Origin: Candidatus Thermofonsia Clade 1 bacterium
GTDB taxonomy: Bacteria > Chloroflexota > Anaerolineae > Aggregatilineales > UBA2796
DNA length: 46,584 nt
Assembly (NCBI GenBank): GCA_002794705.1
Contig: PGTK01000012.1
Span: 1-46,584 of the forward strand
Reading direction: 5' to 3'
This document shows, piece after piece, positions 1-7,717 of the stretch; position 1 is the stretch's first letter; each line of letters starts with the position of its first letter. Below the pieces are notes generated by a model that had not been told where the DNA came from, searched no databases, and saw only the letters and a program-made list of their open reading frames with translations. The position numbers and the translations under genes were made by a program.

Positions 1-1847
1 GCTGACCGCCTGATCCTCGTCTGTGGACCCGCTGTCTATCAGTCAGAGTATGTGCGCATGGAATGACAGCACGCCCTTGCCCACTGCGTGCCGATCATCT
101 CGGTAGTCCGCCTAGGCGACTTCCCGCCGCCGATCCTCGATCAGCTGAGCGTCAATCCCATAGACGCCGTAGACATGCGCGACAACAACCACTACGAAGT
201 CAGGCGCGATCACATTGTGCGCCAGCTGAAAGAGCCGCCGCGCCCGCTTGGCGCGCTAACCCGCGTTATGCCGCCTAAAAATTGGTACATCGAACGCCCG
301 ACGGCAAAGCATGCAGTCATCCGCGCCGTGACCGACACAGGGCGCGAGAATACAGTCGCCATCAGCGCGATTCAAGGCTTGGCAGGCATCGGCAAGAGCG
401 TGCTTGCTGCAATGGTCGCCTACGATTGCGAGGTGCGTCGCACTTTCCCTGATGGCATCACCTTGATTGAAGTCGGCTACCGTGCCTCGCCCATAGACGT
501 TCAGACTCGGCTCGGCATGTCGCTCGGCATTGATCCGAAGGAATTCAAAGCTAATGTTGAGTTCAACAAGAACTTGCTCATTCCGAAGCTGCGCGGCAAG
601 CGCATGTTGTTCATCCTCGATAACGTCTGGCAGCGTGAGCAAGTGCAAGCCGTGCAGTGCGGCGTGGATCACGTCAAGTTCATCGTCACCACGCGCCGCG
701 TCCAGCTGGCTGAGTTGCTGGACTACAGCGTGCGCGTAGACCTGCTGACCGAGGCTGAAGGCGGCGAATTGATCCTCAGGCGTGCAGCGCTGCAGGATGA
801 TCAGCGCGCTGACTGCGAGGCGATCTCACGTCACCTGAACGGTCTGACGCTTGCTGTCAGCATTGCGGCTGCTAAGATCAAGATCAAACGCATGACGCCC
901 GCCGCCTATCTTGAGCAGCTCAAGACGGCTGAAAATCCGCTCACTCAGCTGACTCTAGTCGAGGATCGCTTCGGCGAACCGAACGATCCTGAGCAGCACT
1001 TCGCCGCTGTGCTCAACTTGAGCTACATGGATTTAGATTAAGAAACACAGCGCTGCTTCAGGCTGCTGGGCGTCTTCGCAGAGGATGGGACGTTTGATGT
1101 AGCAGCAGCAGCAGCGACATGGAATGCGCAGCCAGCACAGGCTGAGGCGACCCTGAAAGCGCTGGCAGAGCAAGAGCTGGTGCAACAAGATGAGCGCGGG
1201 CGCTACAGCCAGCACAGCCTGCTGCGCGCCTACGCCCGCGCCCTTGCCCGCGAGCGCGGCGAGCTGGACGCCGCCGCAGCGCGCCATGCCAACTATACCT
1301 GACGCGCCACGATTACGGCGACGTGCCTGATTTGGGGGCTCATGCCGAAGAGATCGCGCCCGATTTTGAGAACATCCAGGCGGCGCTATTCTGGGGCTTT
1401 GAACACGCTGTAGATCGCGCCTGCGCTTTCGCCGTTGCGCTTGACGGTGGCTATATGGCTTTCCATAAGCCCTACCCTGTGCGCCGTCAGCTGCTGGAGG
1501 CGGCGCAGCGCGCCGAAGGGCAGAGCGACTTGAGTCAGGCGCACACGCTTCAGAGTCTGGGCGATTTGGAGAGGCTTGAAGACAACTACGGCGCGGCGCG
1601 CGAGCGCTACAATCAGGCATTGGCGCTCGCCCACCAGATTCCCGATACCGTCTGCCAGCTGAACTGCTTGATCGGCTTGGCGCGCCTTGAGCGCGCACAG
1701 GGCAACCGTGAGGCGGCTTGTGCGCAGTACGCCGCGCTCTTCAGGCTGACCGATAGCCTGCCCGCTTTTGCCAGTCATCCCACTGTTCAAGACTGGAAGC
1801 GCGAGGCAGCTGAATACTGTGACGGGCGATCTGAGTCGGGCGCGTAG
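1..1847 (+). pseudogene. TIR-NB-ARC-helical-repeat protein, decayed (5' end outside window)
   Basis: The remnant reads as one protein through three lesions. The window opens inside a TIR-like domain (ADRLILVCGPAVYQSEYVRME). It hits TGA at 64-66 where the family has Trp (next residues QHALAHCVPIISVV), then continues in the same frame. An NB-ARC NTPase follows: P-loop GLAGIGKS at about 376-399, Walker B LFILDNVW near 607-630, FIVTTRR near 679-699 and the GLTLAV motif near 841. A second in-frame stop, TAA at 1039-1041 (probably CAA before), interrupts the winged-helix part (LLGVFAEDGTF). Near 1294-1300 one base appears lost, and reading resumes in frame 3 from TAC at 1296 through a TPR-like region to 1847. 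Such proteins are STAND-class sensors, often linked to phage defence or programmed death; TIR domains commonly hydrolyse NAD+. With three independent lesions it cannot make the full protein. Sequencing error cannot be excluded, but this many lesions argues for decay. Confidence 0.82.
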
Positions 1848-1887
1848 TCTGTGCTACAATCGCACTGGGCATTCAGGGGAGCGTGGC

Positions 1888-2136
1888 ATGAGACGGTCAG
1901 CGCCGGCGTTAGCGGCATGGCGCATCGAACGTGCGCGTCTTCGGGAGCGTGGCGTGCGGGCAAGCGACGTGGACTCGCTAGTAGATCAAGATTGGTCGCG
2001 GCTCTCAGCGTGGGGCGGGGTTGGCTTGGCGCTAGAGCTAGAGGCGCTGCTGGGCTGGCTTGTAGACGTGGTCACGCCTGAAGAGCTGAAGCCGTGCATC
2101 CGTGAGTGCATCCTACGCGAGTCGGTGCCGCTGTGA
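1888..2136 (+). pseudogene. MNT-family nucleotidyltransferase antitoxin (MntA-like), frameshifted
   Basis: An ATG at 1888 follows a good Shine-Dalgarno (GGGGAG, 6 bases before). The 82-codon frame ends with the MNT signature: ASDVDSLVD, then LALELEALLG, VDVVTPEELKP and LRESVPL. The expected glycine-serine motif of the active site is missing from this frame. It is present in frame 2 at about 1913-1963 (RHGASNVRVFGSVACGQ). Two compensating indels, near 1910 and near 1960, therefore throw the catalytic GSF/GSV segment out of frame and delete a few residues before the DVD aspartates. In intact MntA-HepT pairs this enzyme adenylylates the HEPN toxin. It overlaps the toxin remnant by 4 bases (GTGA), the usual operon geometry. 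A TGC-TACAAT extended -10 at about 1851-1859 may be its promoter. Confidence 0.72.
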
Positions 2137-2279
2137 GAGCGGATCGGCTGTTTCTTGAAGACATTCAGGCGCGCATCGCTTTGATCAGGACATTCACGGT
2201 GGAAGGGCGTGAAGCGTTCATAGTGTCACATCGGAAGATGGGCAGTAGGGGCGGGATGTATCCCGCCCCTGCGCGCTAG
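2133..2279 (+). pseudogene. HEPN toxin (HepT-like), truncated after about 35 codons
   Basis: A GTG start at 2133 overlaps the MNT stop. The first codons read RADRLFLEDIQARIALIRTF and then TVEGREAFIVSHRKM, which matches the N-terminal helix of HepT-type HEPN ribonucleases (family pattern: R-D-x-x-x-L-x-D-I, then an aromatic residue and GREAF). After codon 36 the frame enters a palindromic GC-rich sequence and stops at TAG 2277-2279, giving 48 residues instead of about 110-140. The catalytic RxxxxH motif, normally near the C-terminus, is absent. The toxin is therefore dead. Loss of the toxin removes selection for the antitoxin and fits the frameshifts seen upstream. The family call rests on about 35 residues plus the MNT neighbour. 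Confidence 0.65.
2247..2270. repeat. Perfect 10-bp inverted repeat (REP-like or terminator)
   Basis: The arms AGGGGCGGGA and TCCCGCCCCT flank the loop TGTA. The hairpin sits at the truncation point of hepT and 6 bases before the aroF stop codon on the other strand. It could be a mobile REP-like palindrome that landed in hepT, or a transcription end signal between convergent genes. No T-run follows on either strand, so a simple intrinsic terminator is the weaker option. Confidence 0.6.
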
Positions 2280-3292
2280 ACCGTGCGATCAACCGCCTCA
2301 GCGACTCGGCGCACCTGTTCGACCAGCTGCGCGAATTTCTCCGGGCGCAACGATTGAGCGCCATCTGAGAGCGCCTGCTCCGGGCAATTGTGGACTTCTA
2401 CGATCAAGCCGTCGGCGCCTGCAGCAATCGCCGCCCGCGAGGCGGCATGGACGTACTCCCACTTGCCTGTGGCATGGCTCGGATCGGCGATGATGGGCAG
2501 GTGCGTGCGCGCCTTCAAGACGGGAATGGCGTTGATATCGAAGGTGTTGCGCGTGTAGGTCTCGAAGGTGCGGATGCCGCGCTCGCATAGAATCACGCGG
2601 CTGTTGCCGTGCGAGAGGATGTACTCAGCCGACATCAACAGCTCTTCCATTGTGCTCATCATGCCGCGCTTGAGCAGGATCGTGTGCTGTGAGGCGCCCG
2701 CCGCGTGCAAGAGCGCGTAGTTCTGCATGTTGCGCGCCCCGATTTGCAGCACGTCAGCATATTTGGCGACCAACGGCACGAGGCCCGGCTCCATCACTTC
2801 GGTCACCACAGGCAGACCCGTCTGTTCGCGTGCCTCTGCCAGCAGCTCTAGACCCTTTTCGCCCAGTCCCTGAAAGGAATAGGGCGAGGTGCGCGGCTTG
2901 AAGGCGCCGCCGCGCAGCGCCGTCGCACCCGCCTCTTTGACGGCGTGTGCGATCTCTAGGATTTGCGAACGGCTCTCGACCGAGCAGGGGCCAGCGATCA
3001 GGACGATCTTCTTGCCGCCGACCTTCGTGCCGTTCAGGGCTACGAGCGTATCTTGCGGATGAAACTCGCGGCTGGCTAGCTTGTAGGGATGAGAGACTCG
3101 CATCACGCGCTCGACTCCTTCCATCAGCGTGAATTGATCGGGGTCTTCCACTTTGCGGTCTTCGCCGATCACGCCAATGATGGAGCGTTCCTCGCCTTCG
3201 CTCAGGTGCGCTTGGAAGCCCAGCTGCTTCACACGGGCGATCACGGCAGAAATTTGAGCGGCAGTTGCGCCAACTTGCATGATGATGACCAT
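2276..3292 (-). CDS. aroF: 3-deoxy-7-phosphoheptulonate synthase (DAHP synthase), T. maritima type
   Basis: The 338-residue protein joins phosphoenolpyruvate and erythrose 4-phosphate, the first step of the shikimate pathway. An N-terminal ferredoxin-like regulatory domain (about 1-70, starting [14 protein letters not shown]) precedes the KDO8P-synthase-like barrel. Barrel motifs seen include [61 protein letters not shown] and [13 protein letters not shown]. The metal ligands of this class (the Cys of AGPCS, the His of DPSHATG and a late Glu and Asp) are present. Length matches the AroAI-beta family. The ATG at 3292 follows AAAGGAG. The gene lies 3 bases downstream of aroH, so the two are almost surely co-transcribed. 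The N-terminal domain suggests feedback control by Tyr or Phe. Confidence 0.96.
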   Translation of the reverse strand: MVIIMQVGATAAQISAVIARVKQLGFQAHLSEGEERSIIGVIGEDRKVEDPDQFTLMEGVERVMRVSHPYKLASREFHPQDTLVALNGTKVGGKKIVLIAGPCSVESRSQILEIAHAVKEAGATALRGGAFKPRTSPYSFQGLGEKGLELLAEAREQTGLPVVTEVMEPGLVPLVAKYADVLQIGARNMQNYALLHAAGASQHTILLKRGMMSTMEELLMSAEYILSHGNSRVILCERGIRTFETYTRNTFDINAIPVLKARTHLPIIADPSHATGKWEYVHAASRAAIAAGADGLIVEVHNCPEQALSDGAQSLRPEKFAQLVEQVRRVAEAVDRTV

Positions 3293-3295
3293 TGC

Positions 3296-3751
3296 TCACG
3301 ACTCCTTTTGCTCAGAAAGTTGCTCAGAGAGCTGAATTTGCTGGATAGCCTCAGGCAGTTCAATGCTGCGCTCCGGGCGCAGATTGACTGCCCCGCGGAT
3401 GTAGACGTGCTGAATTTCGTGCAAACTGCGCGTTGTATTCCAGTGGATCAAAATGCGGATGCACCTGCGCAAGCCATGCGGGACGTTCAACTCTTGCATG
3501 CACATCAGGGCTGCTTCGTGCCAACCGAGTTGGCGCGCCGCCAGAGCGGGATATTCGGCGGTGAGGTCGGGCGTGGTGGTGAAGATGACGCTGGCAACGT
3601 CCTCTTGGCGGATGCCGTTGCGCCTGATCAACTCGATCAGCAACTCGCGGGTGGCGCTCAAGATGGCTTCAGGCGTGTCGGACTCGGCAGTGGTCGCGCC
3701 GCGTATCCCGCGGCAGACCAGCGGCTGCCATGACGGTTGGCTCTCGCTCAC
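3296..3751 (-). CDS. aroH: Chorismate mutase, AroH type
   Basis: This is a trimeric AroH-fold chorismate mutase converting chorismate to prephenate. It carries the N-terminal block CRGIRGATTAESDTPEAIL, then LLIELIRRNGI, ASVIFTTTPDLTAEYPALAAR, LMCMQELNVPHGLRRCIRIL and a late HVYIRGAVNLRP. Residues matching the B. subtilis active-site arginines are in GIRGATT and the CIRIL strand. The GTG at 3751 is chosen because GGAGAGGAG lies about 6 bases before it, giving 151 residues. An upstream in-frame ATG (3802) would add 17 residues with no family support. It is followed directly by aroF, pairing the first pathway step with the branch-point enzyme. Confidence 0.92.
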   Translation of the reverse strand: MSESQPSWQPLVCRGIRGATTAESDTPEAILSATRELLIELIRRNGIRQEDVASVIFTTTPDLTAEYPALAARQLGWHEAALMCMQELNVPHGLRRCIRILIHWNTTRSLHEIQHVYIRGAVNLRPERSIELPEAIQQIQLSEQLSEQKES

Positions 3752-3823
3752 GATTCGCTCCTCTCCATGTGATTCAAGCCTTGATCCAAGCCGTTTGAGC
3801 AAGCAAGCGCTGTGCCATTCATG

Positions 3824-3854
3824 AAAAAAGGCGCTGAGCGTAACACTCAGCGCC
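3824..3854 (-). terminator. Intrinsic terminator, minus strand
   Basis: A 9-bp GGCGCTGAG/CTCAGCGCC stem (3830-3838 with 3846-3854) is followed on the minus strand by six T residues (3824-3829). No annotated minus-strand gene lies immediately upstream. It therefore implies a short transcript starting between here and about 4100. The candidate is the 30-codon frame at 3883-3975 or a small RNA. Confidence 0.75.
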
Positions 3855-3882
3855 TTCGGACTTGCCTTGTTGGGTATGGTGG

Positions 3883-3975
3883 CTATCCGCGTGCAGGCAC
3901 GAGCCGCTCTACAGGTGCTTCACCCGTAAAGTAGCCAAACCAATAGCCAAAATAGTGGGCGCACGCGAATTGCAT
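3883..3975 (-). CDS. Candidate small aromatic-rich peptide (30 aa)
   Basis: The ATG at 3975 opens a 30-codon frame containing HYFGYWFGYFTGEAPVERL and ending PARG. The density of Tyr, Phe, Trp and Gly in one block is unusual and looks like a membrane-inserting segment with a charged tail. A strong minus-strand terminator lies 29 bases after the stop, so a transcript through this frame is likely. Against it, there is no close Shine-Dalgarno: GGAG is about 25 bases from the ATG, or about 14 from an alternative GTG at 3984. No family is recognised. It may be a real small protein, or chance within a small RNA gene. Confidence 0.35.
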   Translation of the reverse strand: MQFACAHYFGYWFGYFTGEAPVERLVPARG

Positions 3976-4096
3976 GGTCAACACAGTGCCTGCTTGCTCT
4001 CCATAAGACGTTTATCAGCCTAACATGAAAAGGCGCACCTCGTCAACAGGTCAAGTCTTAACATGGTTTGTGGAAAATGCACAAATCGCCTTTGAT

Positions 4097-4125
4097 TTGT
4101 CAGCCCGATCTGCCTGCGCTAGAAT
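4097..4125 (+). promoter_or_regulatory. Sigma-70-type promoter for the glutaminyl cyclase gene
   Basis: TTGTCA at 4097-4102 and TAGAAT at 4120-4125 are spaced by exactly 17 bases. The expected start is near 4132, giving a leader of about 30 bases to the ATG at 4163. The following membrane glycosyltransferase gene, 3 bases after the cyclase stop, is probably on the same transcript. Confidence 0.7.
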
Positions 4126-4162
4126 GGCGCGCTGAAAAAACGACTGCATGAGGCATTGCGCT

Positions 4163-5005
4163 ATGTCTCGAATGACGCGCCTGCGGCTGATCCTTGCCCT
4201 ACTCATCGCCTTGAGCCTCGCCTCGCTCTCGCTCAGCGCCCAAGAGCCGCCTGAGCGCCCTGAGCGGCTGCAGGTCAAGATTCTCTCGATTCGTCCGCAC
4301 GATCCGACGGCATTCACGCAGGGCTTGCTGATCCATGACGGCTTTTTCTACGAAAGTACGGGTCTTTATGGGCAGTCCACTTTGCGCAAAGTGGATATGC
4401 AGACGGGCGAGGTGCTGCAACAGGTCGCCCTAGCGCCCGAATTCTTCGCCGAGGGCTTGGCGCTGGTCGGTGAGCGGCTGATCCAGCTGACGTGGCGCGA
4501 GCAGGTCGCTTTTGTCTACGATCTGGAGACCTTTGAAAAGCTAGAGACCTTCACTTACATCGGCGACGGCTGGGGACTGTGCTATGACGCCGAGTCGGAC
4601 GCGCTCTACATGAGCAACGGCAGCCACATCCTGACCGTGCGCGATCCACAGACCTTCGAAGTGCTGCGCCAAATCGAGGTCATACTCGATGACGTGCCGA
4701 TCTACAATTTGAATGAGCTGGAATGCGTGGGCGACTCGATCTACGCCAATATCTGGTTCAGCGATCAAATCCTGCGCATTGATAAGCAGACGGGGCAGAT
4801 CACAGCCATCATCGAGGCATCGAATCTGCTCACGCCTGAAGAGCGCACAGCCGCTGGCAATAGCGCAGTGCTGAACGGCATCGCCTACGACGCTGAGACG
4901 GAGCGCTTTTTCATCACCGGCAAGCTGTGGCAATGGATGTTTGAAGTGGAATTTGTGCCAGAGCTACCTCAAACCTATCGCACGCCGACTCCGCTCTCGC
5001 GCTGA
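4163..5005 (+). CDS. Glutaminyl-peptide cyclotransferase (beta-propeller type), secreted
   Basis: The 280-residue protein belongs to the plant/bacterial glutamine cyclotransferase family, which converts N-terminal Gln to pyroglutamate. A signal peptide (RLRLILALLIALSLASLSLSA) is followed by the five-blade propeller. Blade motifs are HDPTAFTQGLL, YESTGLYGQSTLRKVD, AEGLALVGERLIQLTWRE, GDGWGLCYD, LYMSNGS, LNELECVGDSIYANIW, SDQILRID and LNGIAYDAETERFFITGKLW. The usual active-site Glu of NELE is present. The ATG at 4163 has GAGG nine bases before; the earlier in-frame ATG at 4148 adds five non-conserved residues. The product would act outside the membrane on exported proteins. It is followed at 3 bases by the membrane glycosyltransferase, so both may serve surface protein modification. 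Confidence 0.93.
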   Translation: MSRMTRLRLILALLIALSLASLSLSAQEPPERPERLQVKILSIRPHDPTAFTQGLLIHDGFFYESTGLYGQSTLRKVDMQTGEVLQQVALAPEFFAEGLALVGERLIQLTWREQVAFVYDLETFEKLETFTYIGDGWGLCYDAESDALYMSNGSHILTVRDPQTFEVLRQIEVILDDVPIYNLNELECVGDSIYANIWFSDQILRIDKQTGQITAIIEASNLLTPEERTAAGNSAVLNGIAYDAETERFFITGKLWQWMFEVEFVPELPQTYRTPTPLSR

Positions 5006-5008
5006 GCT

Positions 5009-7717
5009 ATGTCGCGGCGGCTATACCTGATCCTCGCGCTTGCTATCCTGCTGATAGCAGCGTTTTTGCGCCTTGCAGAGCTGCGGCGCTTCCCGCCTGC
5101 GCTGCACTACGATGAGGCAGCGGATATGCTGCTTGGGCGCGATATCGCCTTTTACGGCTATCAGCCTTTCCCGGTTGTGGAGGCATACAGCGGGCGCGAG
5201 GCGCTCTTTTACTACCTCTCCGTGCCGATGTTGCGCATTTTGGGGACAGACATCTTCGCCACGCGCCTGACCAGCGCCTTGCTAGGCATTTTGACGGTCG
5301 CTGTGACCCTTGCGCTAGGGCGCGCTATGTTCCGCGCTTATCGGCATGGCGCGCTGATCGCTCTATGTGGCGGCGCGTGGCTCGCCGTGAATGGCGCACA
5401 GGTTTGGCTGACCCGCCAAGGCTTTCGCACCAGTCCGCAGCCCTTGCTAGAGGCGTTGGCGCTGTGGTGCCTGTTCATCGCACTCAGACGGCATAAGCAC
5501 TGGGCGCTGAGCGCGGCTTTGGGCGGCTTTTTTGGCGGCGCAGCGCTGTATACGTACATGGCGGCGCGCATTTTCCCGCTCTGGTTGCCCTTGCCATTGA
5601 TCGCGCTAGTGCTGATCGACTCGAAACGGGCATTGCGCCTGCGCCAGATCGCTCTTTTCTTCGCAGTCTTAGCCCTCACAGCGCTGCCGATAGCGTTTTT
5701 CTACCTCAGCAAGCCTGAGGTCTTTTTGGATCGCCTGACTCAGGTTGCCCAAGCCGATTCCGACGCACCGACTCTGCTTGAGAGCCTGTGGCTGCACGCC
5801 CAGATGTTCTTCCTGCGCGGCGATCCGCTCCTGCGCTATAACCTGTATCCTGAGCGCCCGTGGTTCGATCCGATTAGCGGCGCGCTGATGCTGCTCGGCT
5901 TTGGCGCGGCGCTCTGGATCGCGTTGCAGCGCGATAGAGCGCCCGTTTTGCGCGTTGCGGCGCTGTGTGTGCTGCTCTCGCCGCTGCTGATCGCGCCATC
6001 CGTAGTTGCGGTCAGTGGATTGCCGCCTTCGCACATGCGCTCGGTCGCTATGGTGCCGCTGGTTTTCTTCGCGCCTGCCTTGGGGATCGCGGCACTGATC
6101 GGACGCCTGCCACGTCTGCGCTACGCGCTCATAGCCCTTGTGCCGATCCTCGCGCTGCACACTTGGAGCGATTACCGCGCTTGGGCATCCCGCGCCGATC
6201 TGTTCTACGATTCGCACGGCGATATGCAGCTGATCGGGCAGTGGCTAGAAGCGCACTTGCCGCCTGAGACGACTGCCTACATCGCTAGCGAATTCTACAA
6301 TCACGCGACTGTGCTTGCGCACAGCGTGGATCACAGCCGCATCCGTTGGCTGATGGCAGAGCATTTGATCTTGCCGCCACAGAGTGAGAGCGCACTCTAC
6401 CTTTTTCCGCGCACAGTGCGCAGCCCTTTCCGCGAGATGCTTGCCGCTGATCAAAACGCAGCGCCGCTGGAGGCGCTCAATGGCGCCGACGGCGCGCCTG
6501 CTTTCGCAGTCTATCGCTGGCACGGCACTCAGAGGACTCACACGGCGTCTGACCTCTCGTTTTCGGGCATGCTGAGCAGCTTGGACGCGCCTGCGCACTA
6601 CATCGGTCGCGGCGGCACAACGACTCAAGTCCTGCTGGCGTGGGACGTGCAACAGACGCCTGATCGCGCCGATCTGACGCCCGTGATCGCCCTGCGCGAT
6701 CCTTTCGGCGAGGAAATCGCCCGTTTTCATCCGTATTTTGAGCAGAGCGACCGTTTGCGGGCGGGCGAACGCCTGATCATCGCCCTAGACGTGCCGATTC
6801 CGCTTGGCGCGCCACGCGGCACATACACCTTGCACACTGCGTGGATCAGGCGCAGTGACGGGGCGCCTGTGCCGCTTGTGGACGCCGCGAATCGCTTCAG
6901 CGGTCTATGGGCGGAGAGCGCACGCATTGAGGTGCAGCCGAGCGCGCCGCGAGAGTTGCCGCCGCAGGGTGTAGCTGTGCTGCCGACCCTCTATGCCGCT
7001 TTGAGTGCGCCGCCACAGCCCACTGAGCAAGGCGATTGGCTGCGCTTCACGCTCACGTGGCAGGCAACTGACGCGCCCAACGCGCAACCTGACTTGATCC
7101 TGAGCATCCAGTCATCTAATGGCGCGCCGATCCGCCTATGGCAGGGACAGCCCGTCCGCGATACTTATCCGTTTGTCGAATGGCGCGCTGATGAGTACTT
7201 GGTCGAGCGCTATGCCGTGCGTTTGCCGCCCGATCTGCCCGCAGGCGACTACACTTTACGCTTGAGTCTCGCTGATCAGACCGTCTTCGAGGCGCCGCTG
7301 CGCGTGATTGGAGTCGAGCGGCGCTACGAGGCGCCCGATTTGCCGCCTTGCGCCTTCCGTTTCGGCGACCAGATCGCGCTGATCGGCTGTCAGATCGAGC
7401 GCGAGGGCGCCGCTGTGCGCCTCCGTTTGGCGTGGCGGGCGCTCAGGGCGCCCGAGGCGGACTTCACAGTCACTGTGCAGGCGCTCAACGCTGATGGATC
7501 GCTCTTCAGCCAGCACGACGCGCCGCCTGCGCCGCGCCCCACGACGCGCTGGCTGCCTGATGAGGTGTTCGAGAGCAGCTACGCGCTCAGTTTGCCGCCC
7601 GATGGGACGTTCCGCCTGATCGTCGCGCTCTACACGCCTGAAGACGGTCGCCGTCTGCCCGTGAGCGACTCAACGGGCAACACCCTTGGCGATTTTGCGC
7701 CGCTCACAGGCGAATGA
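5009..7717 (+). CDS. GT39/ArnT-like polytopic membrane glycosyltransferase
   Basis: The 902-residue integral membrane protein has about 10-12 hydrophobic helices in residues 1-400, beginning LYLILALAILLIAAFLRL. The first extracytoplasmic loop carries the acidic pair of the family (HYDEAADMLLGRDIAFYG, DE at about 34-35), which binds lipid-linked sugar in PMT/ArnT enzymes. Sequence after about residue 400 is soluble: an alpha/beta part, then two or three beta-sandwich-like segments (YEA/FRF and TYTLHTAWIRR patterns) to the end. This tail resembles Chloroflexota 'glycosyltransferase family 39' proteins, but substrate and acceptor are unknown. It probably moves sugar from a polyprenyl phosphate to a surface acceptor. 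The last 14 bases overlap the end of the convergent gene on the other strand. Confidence 0.82.
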   Translation: MSRRLYLILALAILLIAAFLRLAELRRFPPALHYDEAADMLLGRDIAFYGYQPFPVVEAYSGREALFYYLSVPMLRILGTDIFATRLTSALLGILTVAVTLALGRAMFRAYRHGALIALCGGAWLAVNGAQVWLTRQGFRTSPQPLLEALALWCLFIALRRHKHWALSAALGGFFGGAALYTYMAARIFPLWLPLPLIALVLIDSKRALRLRQIALFFAVLALTALPIAFFYLSKPEVFLDRLTQVAQADSDAPTLLESLWLHAQMFFLRGDPLLRYNLYPERPWFDPISGALMLLGFGAALWIALQRDRAPVLRVAALCVLLSPLLIAPSVVAVSGLPPSHMRSVAMVPLVFFAPALGIAALIGRLPRLRYALIALVPILALHTWSDYRAWASRADLFYDSHGDMQLIGQWLEAHLPPETTAYIASEFYNHATVLAHSVDHSRIRWLMAEHLILPPQSESALYLFPRTVRSPFREMLAADQNAAPLEALNGADGAPAFAVYRWHGTQRTHTASDLSFSGMLSSLDAPAHYIGRGGTTTQVLLAWDVQQTPDRADLTPVIALRDPFGEEIARFHPYFEQSDRLRAGERLIIALDVPIPLGAPRGTYTLHTAWIRRSDGAPVPLVDAANRFSGLWAESARIEVQPSAPRELPPQGVAVLPTLYAALSAPPQPTEQGDWLRFTLTWQATDAPNAQPDLILSIQSSNGAPIRLWQGQPVRDTYPFVEWRADEYLVERYAVRLPPDLPAGDYTLRLSLADQTVFEAPLRVIGVERRYEAPDLPPCAFRFGDQIALIGCQIEREGAAVRLRLAWRALRAPEADFTVTVQALNADGSLFSQHDAPPAPRPTTRWLPDEVFESSYALSLPPDGTFRLIVALYTPEDGRRLPVSDSTGNTLGDFAPLTGE

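Noticed and set aside
1768..1887. Extension of the MNT frame back to the ATG at 1768
   Set aside because: The extra residues overlap the TPR-like end of the NB-ARC remnant in another frame and have no family match; the ATG at 1888 has a good ribosome site.
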